DNA from: Streptomyces sp. CB02400
Lineage (GTDB): Bacteria; Actinomycetota; Actinomycetes; Streptomycetales; Streptomycetaceae
Length of the DNA stretch: 64,000 nucleotides
Direction of reading: 5' to 3'
NCBI RefSeq assembly: GCF_001905725.1
Contig: NZ_LIWB01000015.1
Span: forward strand, 78,548 to 142,547
Position numbers and translations under genes: made by a program
The notes under the pieces: generated by a model
Told to the model about the DNA's origin: nothing
What the model saw: only the letters and a program-made list of their open reading frames with translations
Databases searched by the model: none
Shown here: positions 45,897 to 54,450 of the stretch, piece by piece
Layout: each line of letters begins with the position of its first letter
Numbering within the stretch: the first letter of the stretch is position 1

Positions 45897-48146
45897 GTGG
45901 AGCAGGAGTTGGAGCGGCTGATCGAGAAGTTCCTGAGGATGCCGGTCGCCCGACGAGAATCCCTGCTGCCCGGGTACTGGAGGGAACCCGACTCCGTGCG
46001 CAGCCATCTGCGCGCCCTGCAGAAGGACAACCCCGACGTGTACCGGGAGATCGCCGCCCAGGTACGGGCGTCCTCCATGCGGGCCTGGAGGACCAGCCGC
46101 AAGTTCGAGTCCGAACCGCCCCCCTTGTTGGCGCCTTCACCCACGCGTGCGCCTGTGCGTCCACCCGCACGCGCTCCTCTGCCCCGGCCCGCACCCGCAC
46201 CCCAACCCCCGCCCCCGCCCCCGGCCGTCGTCCGAACGGCCGGGGACCACGTCGACTTCCGCGAGGCCACCTTCCACGACCGCGTCATCGGCGTGCAGCA
46301 CAACCACTACGGACCCGCCCCCACCTCGGCCGAATGGCGGCCCGTCCGCCACGTGGATCCGCTGGAGTTCGGTGTACGCCCCACCCGCCACGCGGGCGGA
46401 CTGCCGGACGTGCCGCCGTACGTTCCGCGTGACTGCGACGACGACCTGCGCTCCGAGCTCGCCCGCAGCGGCCTGGTGCTGGTCCTGGGGGAGCGGTACG
46501 TGGGCAAGTCGTACACGGCGTGGCGGGGAGTGCGGTCGTTGCCAGGTCACCGGCTCTACGCCCCGGCCCTCCGTGAGGACTTACGTCCTCTGCTCGCCGC
46601 GCTGCAGGGACGACCCGGCGACTACGTCCTCTGGCTGGACGAGCTGACCGACCACCTCGGCGCGGGTTCCGGCGGTCTCGACCCGCAGCTGCTGGGACGG
46701 CTCACCGCGCTCGGTGTGGTCGTGCTCGGCACGATGAGCCCGGACGAGTACTACCGGCGCCGGGCCGGCACCGCCCCCTGCGACCGGGTCGTCGCCGTGG
46801 CCCGCACGGTGGAGCTGGCCCGCGAATGGAGCGAGGCCGAACTGGAACGGCTCGCGGGGCTCGACGACCCGCGCGCGTACTCCGCCTACCTGTGGAGCGG
46901 GCGGGAAGGCGCGGCCTCGTACTTCGCGATCGGACACCTGCTGTTCGACGAGTGGCGGCGCGCCGGCACGCGACTGGAGCATCCGCGGGGCCGGTTGCTG
47001 GTGCGTGCGGCGGTGGACCTCGCCCGGTGCGGGGTCAGGGGCCCGGTGCCGGCCGGGCTGCTGAGGTCGGTCCAGGAACAGTACGGGGCGGAGGACCGCG
47101 AGTCGTTCGAGGACGCGCTCGCCTGGGCGACGACCCCGTTGTTCGGAGTGTCGGGACTGCTGGTGCAGGGCGACGAGCCGGACACCTGGCGGGCGTACGG
47201 GGCTCTGGTCGCGGAGGCGCTGCGGTCGGGCGGCGACCTGGAGCCGGTGCCGGACGCGGTGTGGTGGACCTTGCTGGACGCGGCGGAGGGAGGGGCTCCC
47301 CTGGACCGGGGCGCCGTGCTCGACGCGGCACGCGTCGCGTTGCAGGCGCGCCTCGAAGCGGACGACGCGGACGTGCTGTACGCCTTCGCCGATCGCGTGG
47401 GCGGCCCCGAACGCGACGAACTGCTCCGCCGGGCGGCCGATGCCGGGCACCTGCGGGCGGCCGAGGAGTGGGCGGCGCACCTGCTGCACCACGAAGGGGA
47501 CGAGAAGGGGGCGCTGCGGTACCTGGAGGCCGCGGCGGAGCGGGGCAGCGCCGACGCCGCCCGCGAGGCGGGCCGGCTGCACCTCGGCCGGGCGGAGAAG
47601 TGGCTGGAGCGGGCGAGGGGCGCGGAAGCGGCACACCTGCTCGGGGATCTGCTGCTCCTGCGGGGCGACTACGAGGCGGCGCACAACGCGTACCTGGACG
47701 CGGAGAAGGCGGGACACGCGGCGGTCGCCCGGAGCTCGGCCATGTATCACCTGCTGATGAACGCACCCGGCAAGGCGAGAGTGTGGCTGACCCGTGCGGT
47801 GACGGCGGGCGACGAGAGTGCCGGGGAACTCCTCAGCGGGCTGGAGTCGGAGGTGGACGACCTTGCGGACTACTTCGCTCCCAGCCCCGCCTTCCCGCTG
47901 GACTACGCCCACTACGGCACCCTGGCCGAAGCGCAGGGACGCAAGGACGAGGCCCGGAAGCTGTACGAGGAGGGCCACGCGGCCAAAGACCCCTACGCCG
48001 CCTACCGTCTGGGCGCCCTCCTCGACGGGCAGGGCCGGCCGGCCGAGGCGCGGGACTGGTACCGCAAGGCCGCCGAGCTGGGCCACCCGGCCGCCCGGAA
48101 GGCCCTCGGCGCCACCCCCGACCCGCCCGCTACCGTCGAGGAGTGA
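45897..48146 (+). CDS. STAND-like NTPase with Sel1/TPR-type repeats, TTA codon
   Basis: A 749-residue protein. Residues 1-68 form a small helical domain of unknown type. A Pro-rich spacer then leads to the short motif VDFREATFHDRVIGVQHNHYG. The P-loop is GERYVGKS (Lys204) and Walker B is VLWLDELTD (D248-E249). A winged-helix-like region (about 320-440) is followed by Sel1/TPR repeats from about 480 to the end (AADAGHLRAAEEWAAHLL, RKAAELGHPAARKAL). This plan matches STAND signalling NTPases. Leu229 is encoded by TTA (46581-46583), so translation should depend on bldA. Its stop overlaps the P450 start (GTGA). Confidence 0.7.
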   Translation: MEQELERLIEKFLRMPVARRESLLPGYWREPDSVRSHLRALQKDNPDVYREIAAQVRASSMRAWRTSRKFESEPPPLLAPSPTRAPVRPPARAPLPRPAPAPQPPPPPPAVVRTAGDHVDFREATFHDRVIGVQHNHYGPAPTSAEWRPVRHVDPLEFGVRPTRHAGGLPDVPPYVPRDCDDDLRSELARSGLVLVLGERYVGKSYTAWRGVRSLPGHRLYAPALREDLRPLLAALQGRPGDYVLWLDELTDHLGAGSGGLDPQLLGRLTALGVVVLGTMSPDEYYRRRAGTAPCDRVVAVARTVELAREWSEAELERLAGLDDPRAYSAYLWSGREGAASYFAIGHLLFDEWRRAGTRLEHPRGRLLVRAAVDLARCGVRGPVPAGLLRSVQEQYGAEDRESFEDALAWATTPLFGVSGLLVQGDEPDTWRAYGALVAEALRSGGDLEPVPDAVWWTLLDAAEGGAPLDRGAVLDAARVALQARLEADDADVLYAFADRVGGPERDELLRRAADAGHLRAAEEWAAHLLHHEGDEKGALRYLEAAAERGSADAAREAGRLHLGRAEKWLERARGAEAAHLLGDLLLLRGDYEAAHNAYLDAEKAGHAAVARSSAMYHLLMNAPGKARVWLTRAVTAGDESAGELLSGLESEVDDLADYFAPSPAFPLDYAHYGTLAEAQGRKDEARKLYEEGHAAKDPYAAYRLGALLDGQGRPAEARDWYRKAAELGHPAARKALGATPDPPATVEE

Positions 48147-49417
48147 CCAACCACCCCTCCCCCTCCACCCCCACTCCCGAACTCTTCACCTGGGAGTTCG
48201 CCGCCGATCCCTACCCCGCCTACGCCTGGCTGCGTGAGCATGAGCCCGTGCGCAGGACCCGGCTGCCCAGCGGGGTGGAGGCCTGGCTGGTCACGCGGTA
48301 CGCCGATGCCAAGCAGACGCTCGCCGACAACCGGCTGTCCAAGAACCCCGCGCACCACGACGAGCCCGCGCACGCCAAGGGCAAGACCGGTATCCCCGGG
48401 GAGCGCCAGGCGGAGCTGATGACGCATCTGCTGAACATCGACCCGCCGGACCACACCCGGCTGCGCCGGCTGGTCAGCAAGGCGTTCACCCCGCGCCGGG
48501 TCGCCGAGTTCGCGCCCCGCGTGCAGGAGCTCACCGACGGGCTCATCGACCGGTTCGCGGACAGCGGCTCCGCCGACCTCATCCACGAGTTCGCCTTCCC
48601 CCTCCCCATCTACGCCATCTGCGACCTGCTCGGCGTCCCGCGCGAGGACCAGGACGACTTCCGGGACTGGGCGGGCATGATGATCCGACACGGCGGGGGC
48701 CCGCGCGGTGGGGTCGCCCGGTCCGTGAAGAAGATGCGCGGCTACCTCGCCGAGCTGATCCACCGCAAGCGCGAGGTGCTCCCCGCCGAACCCGCCCCCG
48801 GCGAGGACCTCATCTCCGGCCTCATCCGCGCCTCCGACCACGGTGAGCACCTCACCGAGAACGAGGCCGCCGCCATGGCGTTCATCCTGCTGTTCGCCGG
48901 TTTCGAGACCACCGTCAACCTGATCGGCAACGGCACCTACGCCCTGCTCACCCACCCCGACCAGCGTGAGCGCCTGCAGCGGGCCCTCGCCGCCGGGGAG
49001 CGCGGGCTGCTGGAGACCGGTGTCGAGGAGCTCCTGCGGTACGACGGTCCCGTGGAGCTCGCCACCTGGCGGTTCGCCACCGAGCCGGTCACCATCGGCG
49101 GGCAGCGCATCGCGGCCGGCGACCCCGTCCTCGTCGTGCTCGCCGCCGCGGACCGGGACCCGGAGCGGTTCGCCGACCCGGACGTGCTCGACCTCGGCCG
49201 GCGCGACAACCAGCATCTGGGATACGGCCACGGCATCCACTACTGCCTGGGCGCCCCGCTGGCCCGCCTGGAGGGCCAGACCGCGCTCGCCACCCTGCTG
49301 ACGCGCCTGCCGGACCTGCGGCTCGCGGCGGAACCGGCCGAACTCCGCTGGCGGGGCGGGCTCATCATGCGCGGACTGCGCACGCTCCCGGTGGAGTTCA
49401 CCCCTCCGCGGAAGTGA
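48143..49417 (+). CDS. Cytochrome P450 (CYP107-like)
   Basis: A 424-residue soluble bacterial P450. It shows the I-helix FAGFETT (O2 activation), EELLR of the ExxR motif, WRFATEPVTIGG, and the heme loop YGHGIHYCLGAPLARLEG with ligand Cys368. The sequence is CYP107-like. The S. coelicolor gene in the equivalent place is CYP107U1, from memory. Substrate unknown. No ferredoxin is adjacent. GTG 48143 overlaps the stop of the STAND-like gene, so its expression is tied to that TTA-containing gene unless it has an internal promoter. Confidence 0.92.
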   Translation: MTNHPSPSTPTPELFTWEFAADPYPAYAWLREHEPVRRTRLPSGVEAWLVTRYADAKQTLADNRLSKNPAHHDEPAHAKGKTGIPGERQAELMTHLLNIDPPDHTRLRRLVSKAFTPRRVAEFAPRVQELTDGLIDRFADSGSADLIHEFAFPLPIYAICDLLGVPREDQDDFRDWAGMMIRHGGGPRGGVARSVKKMRGYLAELIHRKREVLPAEPAPGEDLISGLIRASDHGEHLTENEAAAMAFILLFAGFETTVNLIGNGTYALLTHPDQRERLQRALAAGERGLLETGVEELLRYDGPVELATWRFATEPVTIGGQRIAAGDPVLVVLAAADRDPERFADPDVLDLGRRDNQHLGYGHGIHYCLGAPLARLEGQTALATLLTRLPDLRLAAEPAELRWRGGLIMRGLRTLPVEFTPPRK

Positions 49418-49620
49418 CGGACCGGGTCGCCGTCCGCTGTGCCCCCGAGCGGACCAGCGCAAACATGACACGCGCTCAACTCTGTGATCTTCACGTGATC
49501 TGCGCGGCATGAACTTGTGACAAGTGATCGTCTGCGGATACGTTCACCCATCAAGTGCGGTGCATCGGTTCGGTTTCCGTTCGCCGCGCCGGTCATTGCT
49601 GTCTTGCGAAAGGTCTCCGC
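49418..49620 (+). promoter_or_regulatory. Promoter region of the first rpf gene
   Basis: This 203-bp spacer is relatively AT-rich. It contains GTGATCTTCACGTGATC at 49484-49500, in which GTGA-TCT-TCAC is a dyad that overlaps a second GTGATC. A GTGACAAGTGATC repeat lies near 49516-49528. These could be sites for a Crp-like or developmental regulator. No ydaO-type riboswitch is recognisable here, unlike at the next gene. Confidence 0.35.
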
Positions 49621-50679
49621 ATGCTCTCCGGGAACGGTCGGCACCGCCGCCCCCGCCAGGCTCCGGCTCTCCTCGTCGCGGCCGGGGTGACCGGCTCCGC
49701 CATCGCGATCCCGCTCCTCGGGGCCGGCAGCGCCAGCGCGGCCGACGGCACGACCTGGGACCGGGTCGCCGAGTGCGAGTCCGGCGGCTCATGGAGCCAG
49801 AACACCGGCAACGGCTACTACGGCGGCCTGCAGTTGACCCAGGACGACTGGGAGAACTACGGCGGACTGGACTACGCGACCAGCCCCGACCAGGCCAGCC
49901 GCGGCCAGCAGATAGCCGTGGCCGAGAGAATCCTCGCCGACCAGGGGGTCGGCGCGTGGCGCACCTGCGGACTGACGGCGGGCCTGAACCAGGACTCGGC
50001 GTCGGCCGACATCGACACGGGCGTGGCGGAGGACTCGACCTCGGACACGTCCGGCTCCTCCAACTCTTCCAAATCATCCGACTCTTCCGATTCCACCGAC
50101 TCTTCGGACTCGTCCGGATCGTCGGACTCCGGTGATTCGTCCGCTTCGTCCTCACCGTCGGCCACGTCCGACCCGTCGTCCGACGCGGAAGGGTCGGAGG
50201 ACGACGAGGGAACAGCCGGTGAATCGGCCAAGTCCGACAAGTCGAGCGACTCGGACACGGATTCGGACACCGGCTCCGACGATGGATCCGGCACCTCCCC
50301 CTCCGCCTCGGCCACCCCCAAGAGCGACGAGTCGGACAAGTCCGGGCAGACCACCGGTTCTTCCGAAGTCACCGACACCGAAGGCACCGGCACCGGGCGC
50401 CACCGCGGCGCCACCGCCGAGGAGGGTGAGGCGGAGGACCGTACGTCGGAATCGTCCGGCCGGCATGCCTCGCGCGGCACCGACGCCTCGCGCGATGCCG
50501 CCGACGGCTCGTACACCGTGCGCACCGGCGACAGCCTCTCGTCCATCGCCGACTCCCTTGAGCTGGGCGGCGGATGGCGGTCGCTCTACGCCGAGAACGA
50601 GCAGGTCGTCGGCGTCGACCCGGACCTCATCCTGCCGGGTCAGGAGCTCGAGGTCGGGGTCGAACCGGACGAGAAGTGA
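49621..50679 (+). CDS. Resuscitation-promoting factor, Rpf domain plus LysM
   Basis: A 352-residue secreted cell-wall hydrolase. A signal peptide (LLVAAGVTGSAIAIPLLGAGSASA) precedes the lysozyme-like Rpf domain at about residues 41-118 (TTWDRVAECESGGSWSQNTGN, catalytic Glu in ECESGG, then YYGGLQLTQDDW). Residues about 130-285 form a very long Ser/Asp-rich linker. A LysM domain (YTVRTGDSLSSIADSLELGGGWRSLY, then DPDLILPGQEL) ends the protein. Rpf proteins cleave peptidoglycan and help spores germinate. Its position next to the P450 and a second rpf corresponds to S. coelicolor rpfC, from memory. ATG 49621 has GAAAGG 7 nt upstream. Confidence 0.92.
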   Translation: MLSGNGRHRRPRQAPALLVAAGVTGSAIAIPLLGAGSASAADGTTWDRVAECESGGSWSQNTGNGYYGGLQLTQDDWENYGGLDYATSPDQASRGQQIAVAERILADQGVGAWRTCGLTAGLNQDSASADIDTGVAEDSTSDTSGSSNSSKSSDSSDSTDSSDSSGSSDSGDSSASSSPSATSDPSSDAEGSEDDEGTAGESAKSDKSSDSDTDSDTGSDDGSGTSPSASATPKSDESDKSGQTTGSSEVTDTEGTGTGRHRGATAEEGEAEDRTSESSGRHASRGTDASRDAADGSYTVRTGDSLSSIADSLELGGGWRSLYAENEQVVGVDPDLILPGQELEVGVEPDEK

Positions 50680-50884
50680 CGCCCGAAAAGGCCTGGACGA
50701 GGCGACAGTTGACGTCATGTTTCGCGGCGAATGTCCGATTTAAAGACTGTGAGAGATAGGTCTCAGAGGCCCTGATCGTCTTTGAAATTCCGCGGATCGC
50801 GTGTCTACGGTCGTGACCGCTCGCCACCGCGGGCCCCGGCTGCCGCCACGCCGAATCCTGCCAGTGGCAGCACGGGAACAGTCG

Positions 50885-51040
50885 TCGCGTCATGCGCCGT
50901 AGGCAGGAGCGGGGGACCCAAGGTAAGCGCCCCATCCGGTGGTTGACACCGGATCGGGCTTGGGGTGAAGCCGCGTCCCGTGAGGGGCGTGGCCGGGCAA
51001 CTCAACCGGCCCGAACCCGACAGCTCACCTCGCAGGCGTC
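50885..51040 (+). ncRNA. c-di-AMP (ydaO/yuaA) riboswitch in the rpfA leader
   Basis: The leader carries the conserved ydaO blocks in order: GGGGGACCCA at 50911-50920, GGGTGAAGCCGCG near 50963-50975, CCGGGCAACTC near 50993-51003, and CGACAGCTCACCTCG at 51018-51032. It ends about 15 nt before the rpfA ribosome-binding site. The rpfA gene of S. coelicolor is known to be controlled by a c-di-AMP riboswitch of this class. Ligand binding is expected to lower expression. Exact ends are approximate, since the P1 stem was not folded by computation. Confidence 0.9.
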
Positions 51041-51056
51041 GGTGAGGGGATCCACC

Positions 51057-51791
51057 ATGCTGTTTTCCGGCAAGGGCAAGCACCGTCGTCCGTCCAAGGC
51101 CACCCGCGCGATCGCCGTCGCCGGTGTCGCCTCCGCCGCCGTCGCCGCCCCGCTGATGGCGGCCGGCAGCGCCTCCGCCGCCACCGCCTCCGAGTGGGAC
51201 ACCGTCGCCCAGTGCGAGTCCGGCGGCAACTGGTCCATCAACACCGGCAACGGTTACTACGGCGGCCTGCAGTTCTCCGCCTCCACCTGGGCCGCGTACG
51301 GCGGCACGCAGTACGCCTCCACCGCCGACCAGGCCAGCAAGGCGCAGCAGATCGAGATCGCCGAGAAGGTCCTCGCGGGCCAGGGCAAGGGCGCCTGGCC
51401 GGTCTGCGGCACGGGCCTGTCCAACGCCGCCTACACCGGCTCCTCCGCGAACGACTCGGGCTCCTCGCAGGGCACCGGTTCCACCGAGACCCGTGAGACC
51501 GAGCAGAAGGCCTCCCGCTCCGCCGAGCGCCCGGCCGCCGAGCAGAAGGCCGAGAAGCAGGTCGAGCAGAAGACCGAGAAGAAGGCCGAGGAGAAGACCG
51601 TCACCACCCCGACCGGCGAGAAGGTCGAGAAGGGCGACGGCGAGTACAAGGTCGTCAAGGGCGACACCCTCAGCTCCATCGCCGCCGAGCACGACGTCGA
51701 GGGCGGCTGGGCCGAGCTGTTCGAGCTGAACGACGACATCGTCGACGACGCCGACCTCATCTACCCGGGCCAGCAGCTGCACCTCAAGTAA
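51057..51791 (+). CDS. rpfA: Resuscitation-promoting factor RpfA (Rpf plus LysM)
   Basis: A 244-residue secreted muralytic enzyme. A signal peptide (AIAVAGVASAAVAAPLMAAGSASA) precedes the Rpf domain at about 42-120 (SEWDTVAQCESGGNWSINTGN, catalytic Glu in QCESGG). A Lys/Glu-rich linker spans about 140-190. LysM follows from about 195 (YKVVKGDTLSSIAAEHDVEGGWAELFELN). ATG 51057 has GAGGGG 7 nt upstream. It sits behind the c-di-AMP riboswitch and before a strong terminator, as a single-gene unit. It is a close paralogue of the previous gene, with a much shorter linker of different composition. Confidence 0.94.
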   Translation: MLFSGKGKHRRPSKATRAIAVAGVASAAVAAPLMAAGSASAATASEWDTVAQCESGGNWSINTGNGYYGGLQFSASTWAAYGGTQYASTADQASKAQQIEIAEKVLAGQGKGAWPVCGTGLSNAAYTGSSANDSGSSQGTGSTETRETEQKASRSAERPAAEQKAEKQVEQKTEKKAEEKTVTTPTGEKVEKGDGEYKVVKGDTLSSIAAEHDVEGGWAELFELNDDIVDDADLIYPGQQLHLK

Positions 51792-51807
51792 GCGGCTGCC
51801 CCCTGCT

Positions 51808-51854
51808 CCCCGCCCCGGTGCGTTTTCCCCCGTACGCGCCGGGGCGGGGTTTTT
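51808..51854 (+). terminator. Intrinsic terminator after rpfA
   Basis: CCCCGCCCCGG (51808-51818) pairs with CCGGGGCGGGG (51839-51849). TTTTT follows immediately (51850-51854), a textbook rho-independent terminator and rare in such clear form in this genome. Confidence 0.9.
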
Positions 51855-52024
51855 CACGGCCGGGTTTCCGGAAACCGCTTTGTTCCGTTCGGAAACAATT
51901 TACTCTCGGTTCTGTCCACGGGGCGGGCGACCGGCGGCCCGATCGCCCCGAGCCGGTTAGGCTCGGACTCGCAAGACCCTTCGGGGTCCTGCTCACCCGC
52001 GTCACATCCAAGAAGGAGATGCTC

Positions 52025-53305
52025 GTGCCGTCCATCGACGTCGTCGTAGCCCGGGAAATCCTGGACTCCCGAGGCAACCCCACGGTCGAGGTCGAGGTCG
52101 GCCTCGACGACGGCAGCACGGGTCGTGCCGCCGTCCCGTCCGGCGCCTCCACCGGCGCCTTCGAGGCCATCGAACTCCGTGACGGCGATGCCAACCGTTA
52201 CCTGGGCAAGGGTGTCGAGAAGGCCGTCCTGGCCGTCATCGAGCAGATCGGCCCGGAGCTCGTCGGCTACGACGCCACCGAGCAGCGCCTGATCGACCAG
52301 GCGATGTTCGACCTGGACGCCACCGACAACAAGGGCTCGCTCGGCGCCAACGCCATCCTCGGCGTCTCGCTCGCCGTCGCCCACGCCGCCTCCGAGGCCA
52401 GCGACCTCCCGCTCTTCCGCTACCTGGGCGGCCCCAACGCGCACCTGCTGCCGGTGCCGATGATGAACATCCTGAACGGCGGCTCGCACGCCGACTCCAA
52501 CGTGGACATCCAGGAGTTCATGATCGCCCCGATCGGCGCGGAGTCCTTCTCCGAGGCCCTGCGCTGGGGCACCGAGGTCTACCACACGCTCAAGAAGGTC
52601 CTGAAGAGCAAGGGCCTGGCCACCGGCCTCGGCGACGAGGGCGGCTTCGCCCCGAACCTCGGCTCCAACCGTGAGGCCCTCGACCTCATCCTCGAGGCCA
52701 TCAAGGAGGCCGGCTACACCCCCGGCGAGCAGATCGCCCTCGCGCTCGACGTCGCCGCGTCCGAGTTCTACAAGGACGGCTCCTACACCTTCGAGGGCAA
52801 GACCCGCTCGGCCGCCGAGATGACCGAGTACTACGCCGAGCTCGTCGACGCTTACCCGCTGGTCTCCATCGAGGACCCGCTGTTCGAGGACGACTGGGAG
52901 GGCTGGAAGACCATCACCGCCAAGCTCGGTGACAAGGTCCAGCTCGTCGGCGACGACCTGTTCGTCACCAACCCCGAGCGCCTCGCCCGCGGCATCGAGG
53001 AGAGCGCCGCCAACGCCCTGCTGGTCAAGGTCAACCAGATCGGCTCGCTGACCGAGACCCTGGACGCCGTCGAGCTGGCCCAGCGCAACGGCTTCAAGTG
53101 CATGATGTCCCACCGCTCCGGCGAGACCGAGGACGTCACCATCGCCGACCTGGCCGTCGCCACCAACTGCGGCCAGATCAAGACCGGCGCCCCGGCCCGC
53201 TCCGAGCGCGTCGCCAAGTACAACCAGCTCCTGCGCATCGAGGAGATCCTCGACGACGCGGCGGTGTACGCCGGCCGCTCGGCCTTCCCCCGCTTCAAGG
53301 GCTGA
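52025..53305 (+). CDS. eno: Enolase
   Basis: Enolase converts 2-phosphoglycerate to phosphoenolpyruvate. The 426-residue protein has SRGNPTVEVEV at the N-terminus, SGASTGAFEA, GDEGGFAPN, the metal ligand regions VSIEDPL and GDDLFVTN, KVNQIGS with the catalytic Lys, and the signature SHRSGETED. I chose GTG 52025 rather than ATG 52019, because AAGGAG (52013-52018) abuts the ATG but is 6 nt from the GTG. It is first in the plus-strand series with divIC, the DUF501 gene and ppx. Confidence 0.97.
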   Translation: MPSIDVVVAREILDSRGNPTVEVEVGLDDGSTGRAAVPSGASTGAFEAIELRDGDANRYLGKGVEKAVLAVIEQIGPELVGYDATEQRLIDQAMFDLDATDNKGSLGANAILGVSLAVAHAASEASDLPLFRYLGGPNAHLLPVPMMNILNGGSHADSNVDIQEFMIAPIGAESFSEALRWGTEVYHTLKKVLKSKGLATGLGDEGGFAPNLGSNREALDLILEAIKEAGYTPGEQIALALDVAASEFYKDGSYTFEGKTRSAAEMTEYYAELVDAYPLVSIEDPLFEDDWEGWKTITAKLGDKVQLVGDDLFVTNPERLARGIEESAANALLVKVNQIGSLTETLDAVELAQRNGFKCMMSHRSGETEDVTIADLAVATNCGQIKTGAPARSERVAKYNQLLRIEEILDDAAVYAGRSAFPRFKG

Positions 53306-53332
53306 CCTGGCCCCGTAAGAGGCAGCGTCGTA

Positions 53333-53377
53333 CGTACGTCCCCGTACCCGGTCCCGTACCGTGTGCGGGGACGTACG
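53333..53377 (+). terminator. Hairpin between eno and divIC
   Basis: CGTACGTCCCCG (53333-53344) and CGGGGACGTACG (53366-53377) form a perfect 12-bp stem with a 21-nt loop. It may partly terminate the highly expressed eno transcript before divIC. No T-run follows. Confidence 0.6.
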
Positions 53378-53407
53378 CGCGTATGACGGTGAACGAGAGG
53401 CGGGAAC

Positions 53408-53887
53408 ATGGCGGTCAAGGACCGGGACCGTTTCTCCACCGCGACCAGGATCCGGCTGATCGGTGAGCAGACCGCGGCCCGGGTCTACCGCTCGCAGACC
53501 AAACGCCAGGCCCGCCGCTCCCGGCTGACCGGCCGGGCCGCGCTGCTCGCCCTGGTGGTCTGCTCCCTGATCGTCGCCCTCGCCTATCCCATGCGGCAGT
53601 ACGTCTCCCAGCGCGCGGACATCGCCGACCTCCAGCAGGAGCAGGACGAGGCCCGCCAGCGGGTCGAACGGCTGCGCGACATGAAGGCCCGCTGGCAGGA
53701 CGACGCGTACGCCGAGCAGGAGATCCGCAGGCGGCTGCATTACGTCCTGCCCGGCGAGACCGGCTACATCGTCATCGACCCGGGTACGGCGAAGCAGTCC
53801 CGTACGGATCTCGAAGCCGCCGACCGCCCCTGGTACGCGAACGTCTGGGACGGCGTCGACAAGGCCGACGCCGCCGCAGACCAGTGA
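53408..53887 (+). CDS. divIC: Septum formation initiator DivIC (FtsB-like)
   Basis: A 159-residue bitopic protein: cytoplasmic basic N-terminus, one membrane segment at about 45-62 (ALLALVVCSLIVALAYPM), then an extracellular coiled coil (ADIADLQQEQDEARQRVERLRDMKARWQD). The FtsB/DivIC C-terminal region AEQEIRRRLHYVLPGETGYIVID follows. With FtsL it stabilises the divisome at sporulation septa in Streptomyces. Its place after eno is conserved in actinobacteria. Confidence 0.92.
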   Translation: MAVKDRDRFSTATRIRLIGEQTAARVYRSQTKRQARRSRLTGRAALLALVVCSLIVALAYPMRQYVSQRADIADLQQEQDEARQRVERLRDMKARWQDDAYAEQEIRRRLHYVLPGETGYIVIDPGTAKQSRTDLEAADRPWYANVWDGVDKADAAADQ

Positions 53888-53916
53888 CCCTTTGCAGAAA
53901 GCCGTAGAAGGACAGT

Positions 53917-54450
53917 ATGGAAACGCCCCCGCCCACGACCCCGCGCACCGAGCCCACCGACGCGGACGTCGAGGCCTTCAAGCAGCAGCTCGGGCGGCCC
54001 CCGCGCGGGCTGCGCGCCATCGCGCACCGCTGCCCCTGCGGACAGCCGGACGTCGTGGAGACCGCGCCGAGGCTGCCCGACGGCACCCCCTTCCCGACGC
54101 TCTACTACCTCACCTGCCCGAAGGCGAACTCCGCGATCGGGACGCTGGAGGCGAACGGCGTGATGAAGGAGATGACGGAGCGGCTGGCCACCGACCCGGT
54201 GCTGGCGGCCGCGTACCGCGCGGCGCACGAGGACTACATCCGGCGCCGCGACGAGATCGAGGAGCTCAAGAACTTCCCCAGCGCGGGCGGCATGCCGGAC
54301 CGGGTGAAGTGCCTGCACGTGCTGGTCGCCCACTCGCTGGCCGCGGGCCCCGGCGTCAACCCGCTGGGCGACGAGGCGCTGGCGATGCTGCCTCAGTGGT
54401 GGCGCAAGGGCGCCTGCGTGACGCTCCCCGCGAAGGAGGACGGCCAGTGA
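53917..54450 (+). CDS. DUF501 family protein
   Basis: A 177-residue protein with the DUF501 features VEAFKQQLGRPPRGLRAIAHRCPCGQPDVVETAPRL and PFPTLYYLTCPKANSAIGTLEANGVM. The region DRVKCLHVLVAHSLAAGPGVNPLGDEAL also carries a conserved Cys-His. The CPCG and TCP cysteines could bind a metal. Its function is not established. It is nearly always between divIC and ppx in actinobacteria, as here, and its stop overlaps the ppx GTG. Confidence 0.9.
   Translation: METPPPTTPRTEPTDADVEAFKQQLGRPPRGLRAIAHRCPCGQPDVVETAPRLPDGTPFPTLYYLTCPKANSAIGTLEANGVMKEMTERLATDPVLAAAYRAAHEDYIRRRDEIEELKNFPSAGGMPDRVKCLHVLVAHSLAAGPGVNPLGDEALAMLPQWWRKGACVTLPAKEDGQ

Noticed and set aside
50785..50850. Possible Crp site near GTGACCGCTCGCCAC before rpfA
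   Set aside because: The half-sites are one base off the usual spacing and the match is weak. I could not support it beyond recalling that rpfA is cAMP-responsive in S. coelicolor.
51967..52021. Enolase start at ATG 52019 or further upstream
   Set aside because: The AAGGAG site touches the ATG with no spacer, while GTG 52025 has the correct 6-nt spacing.
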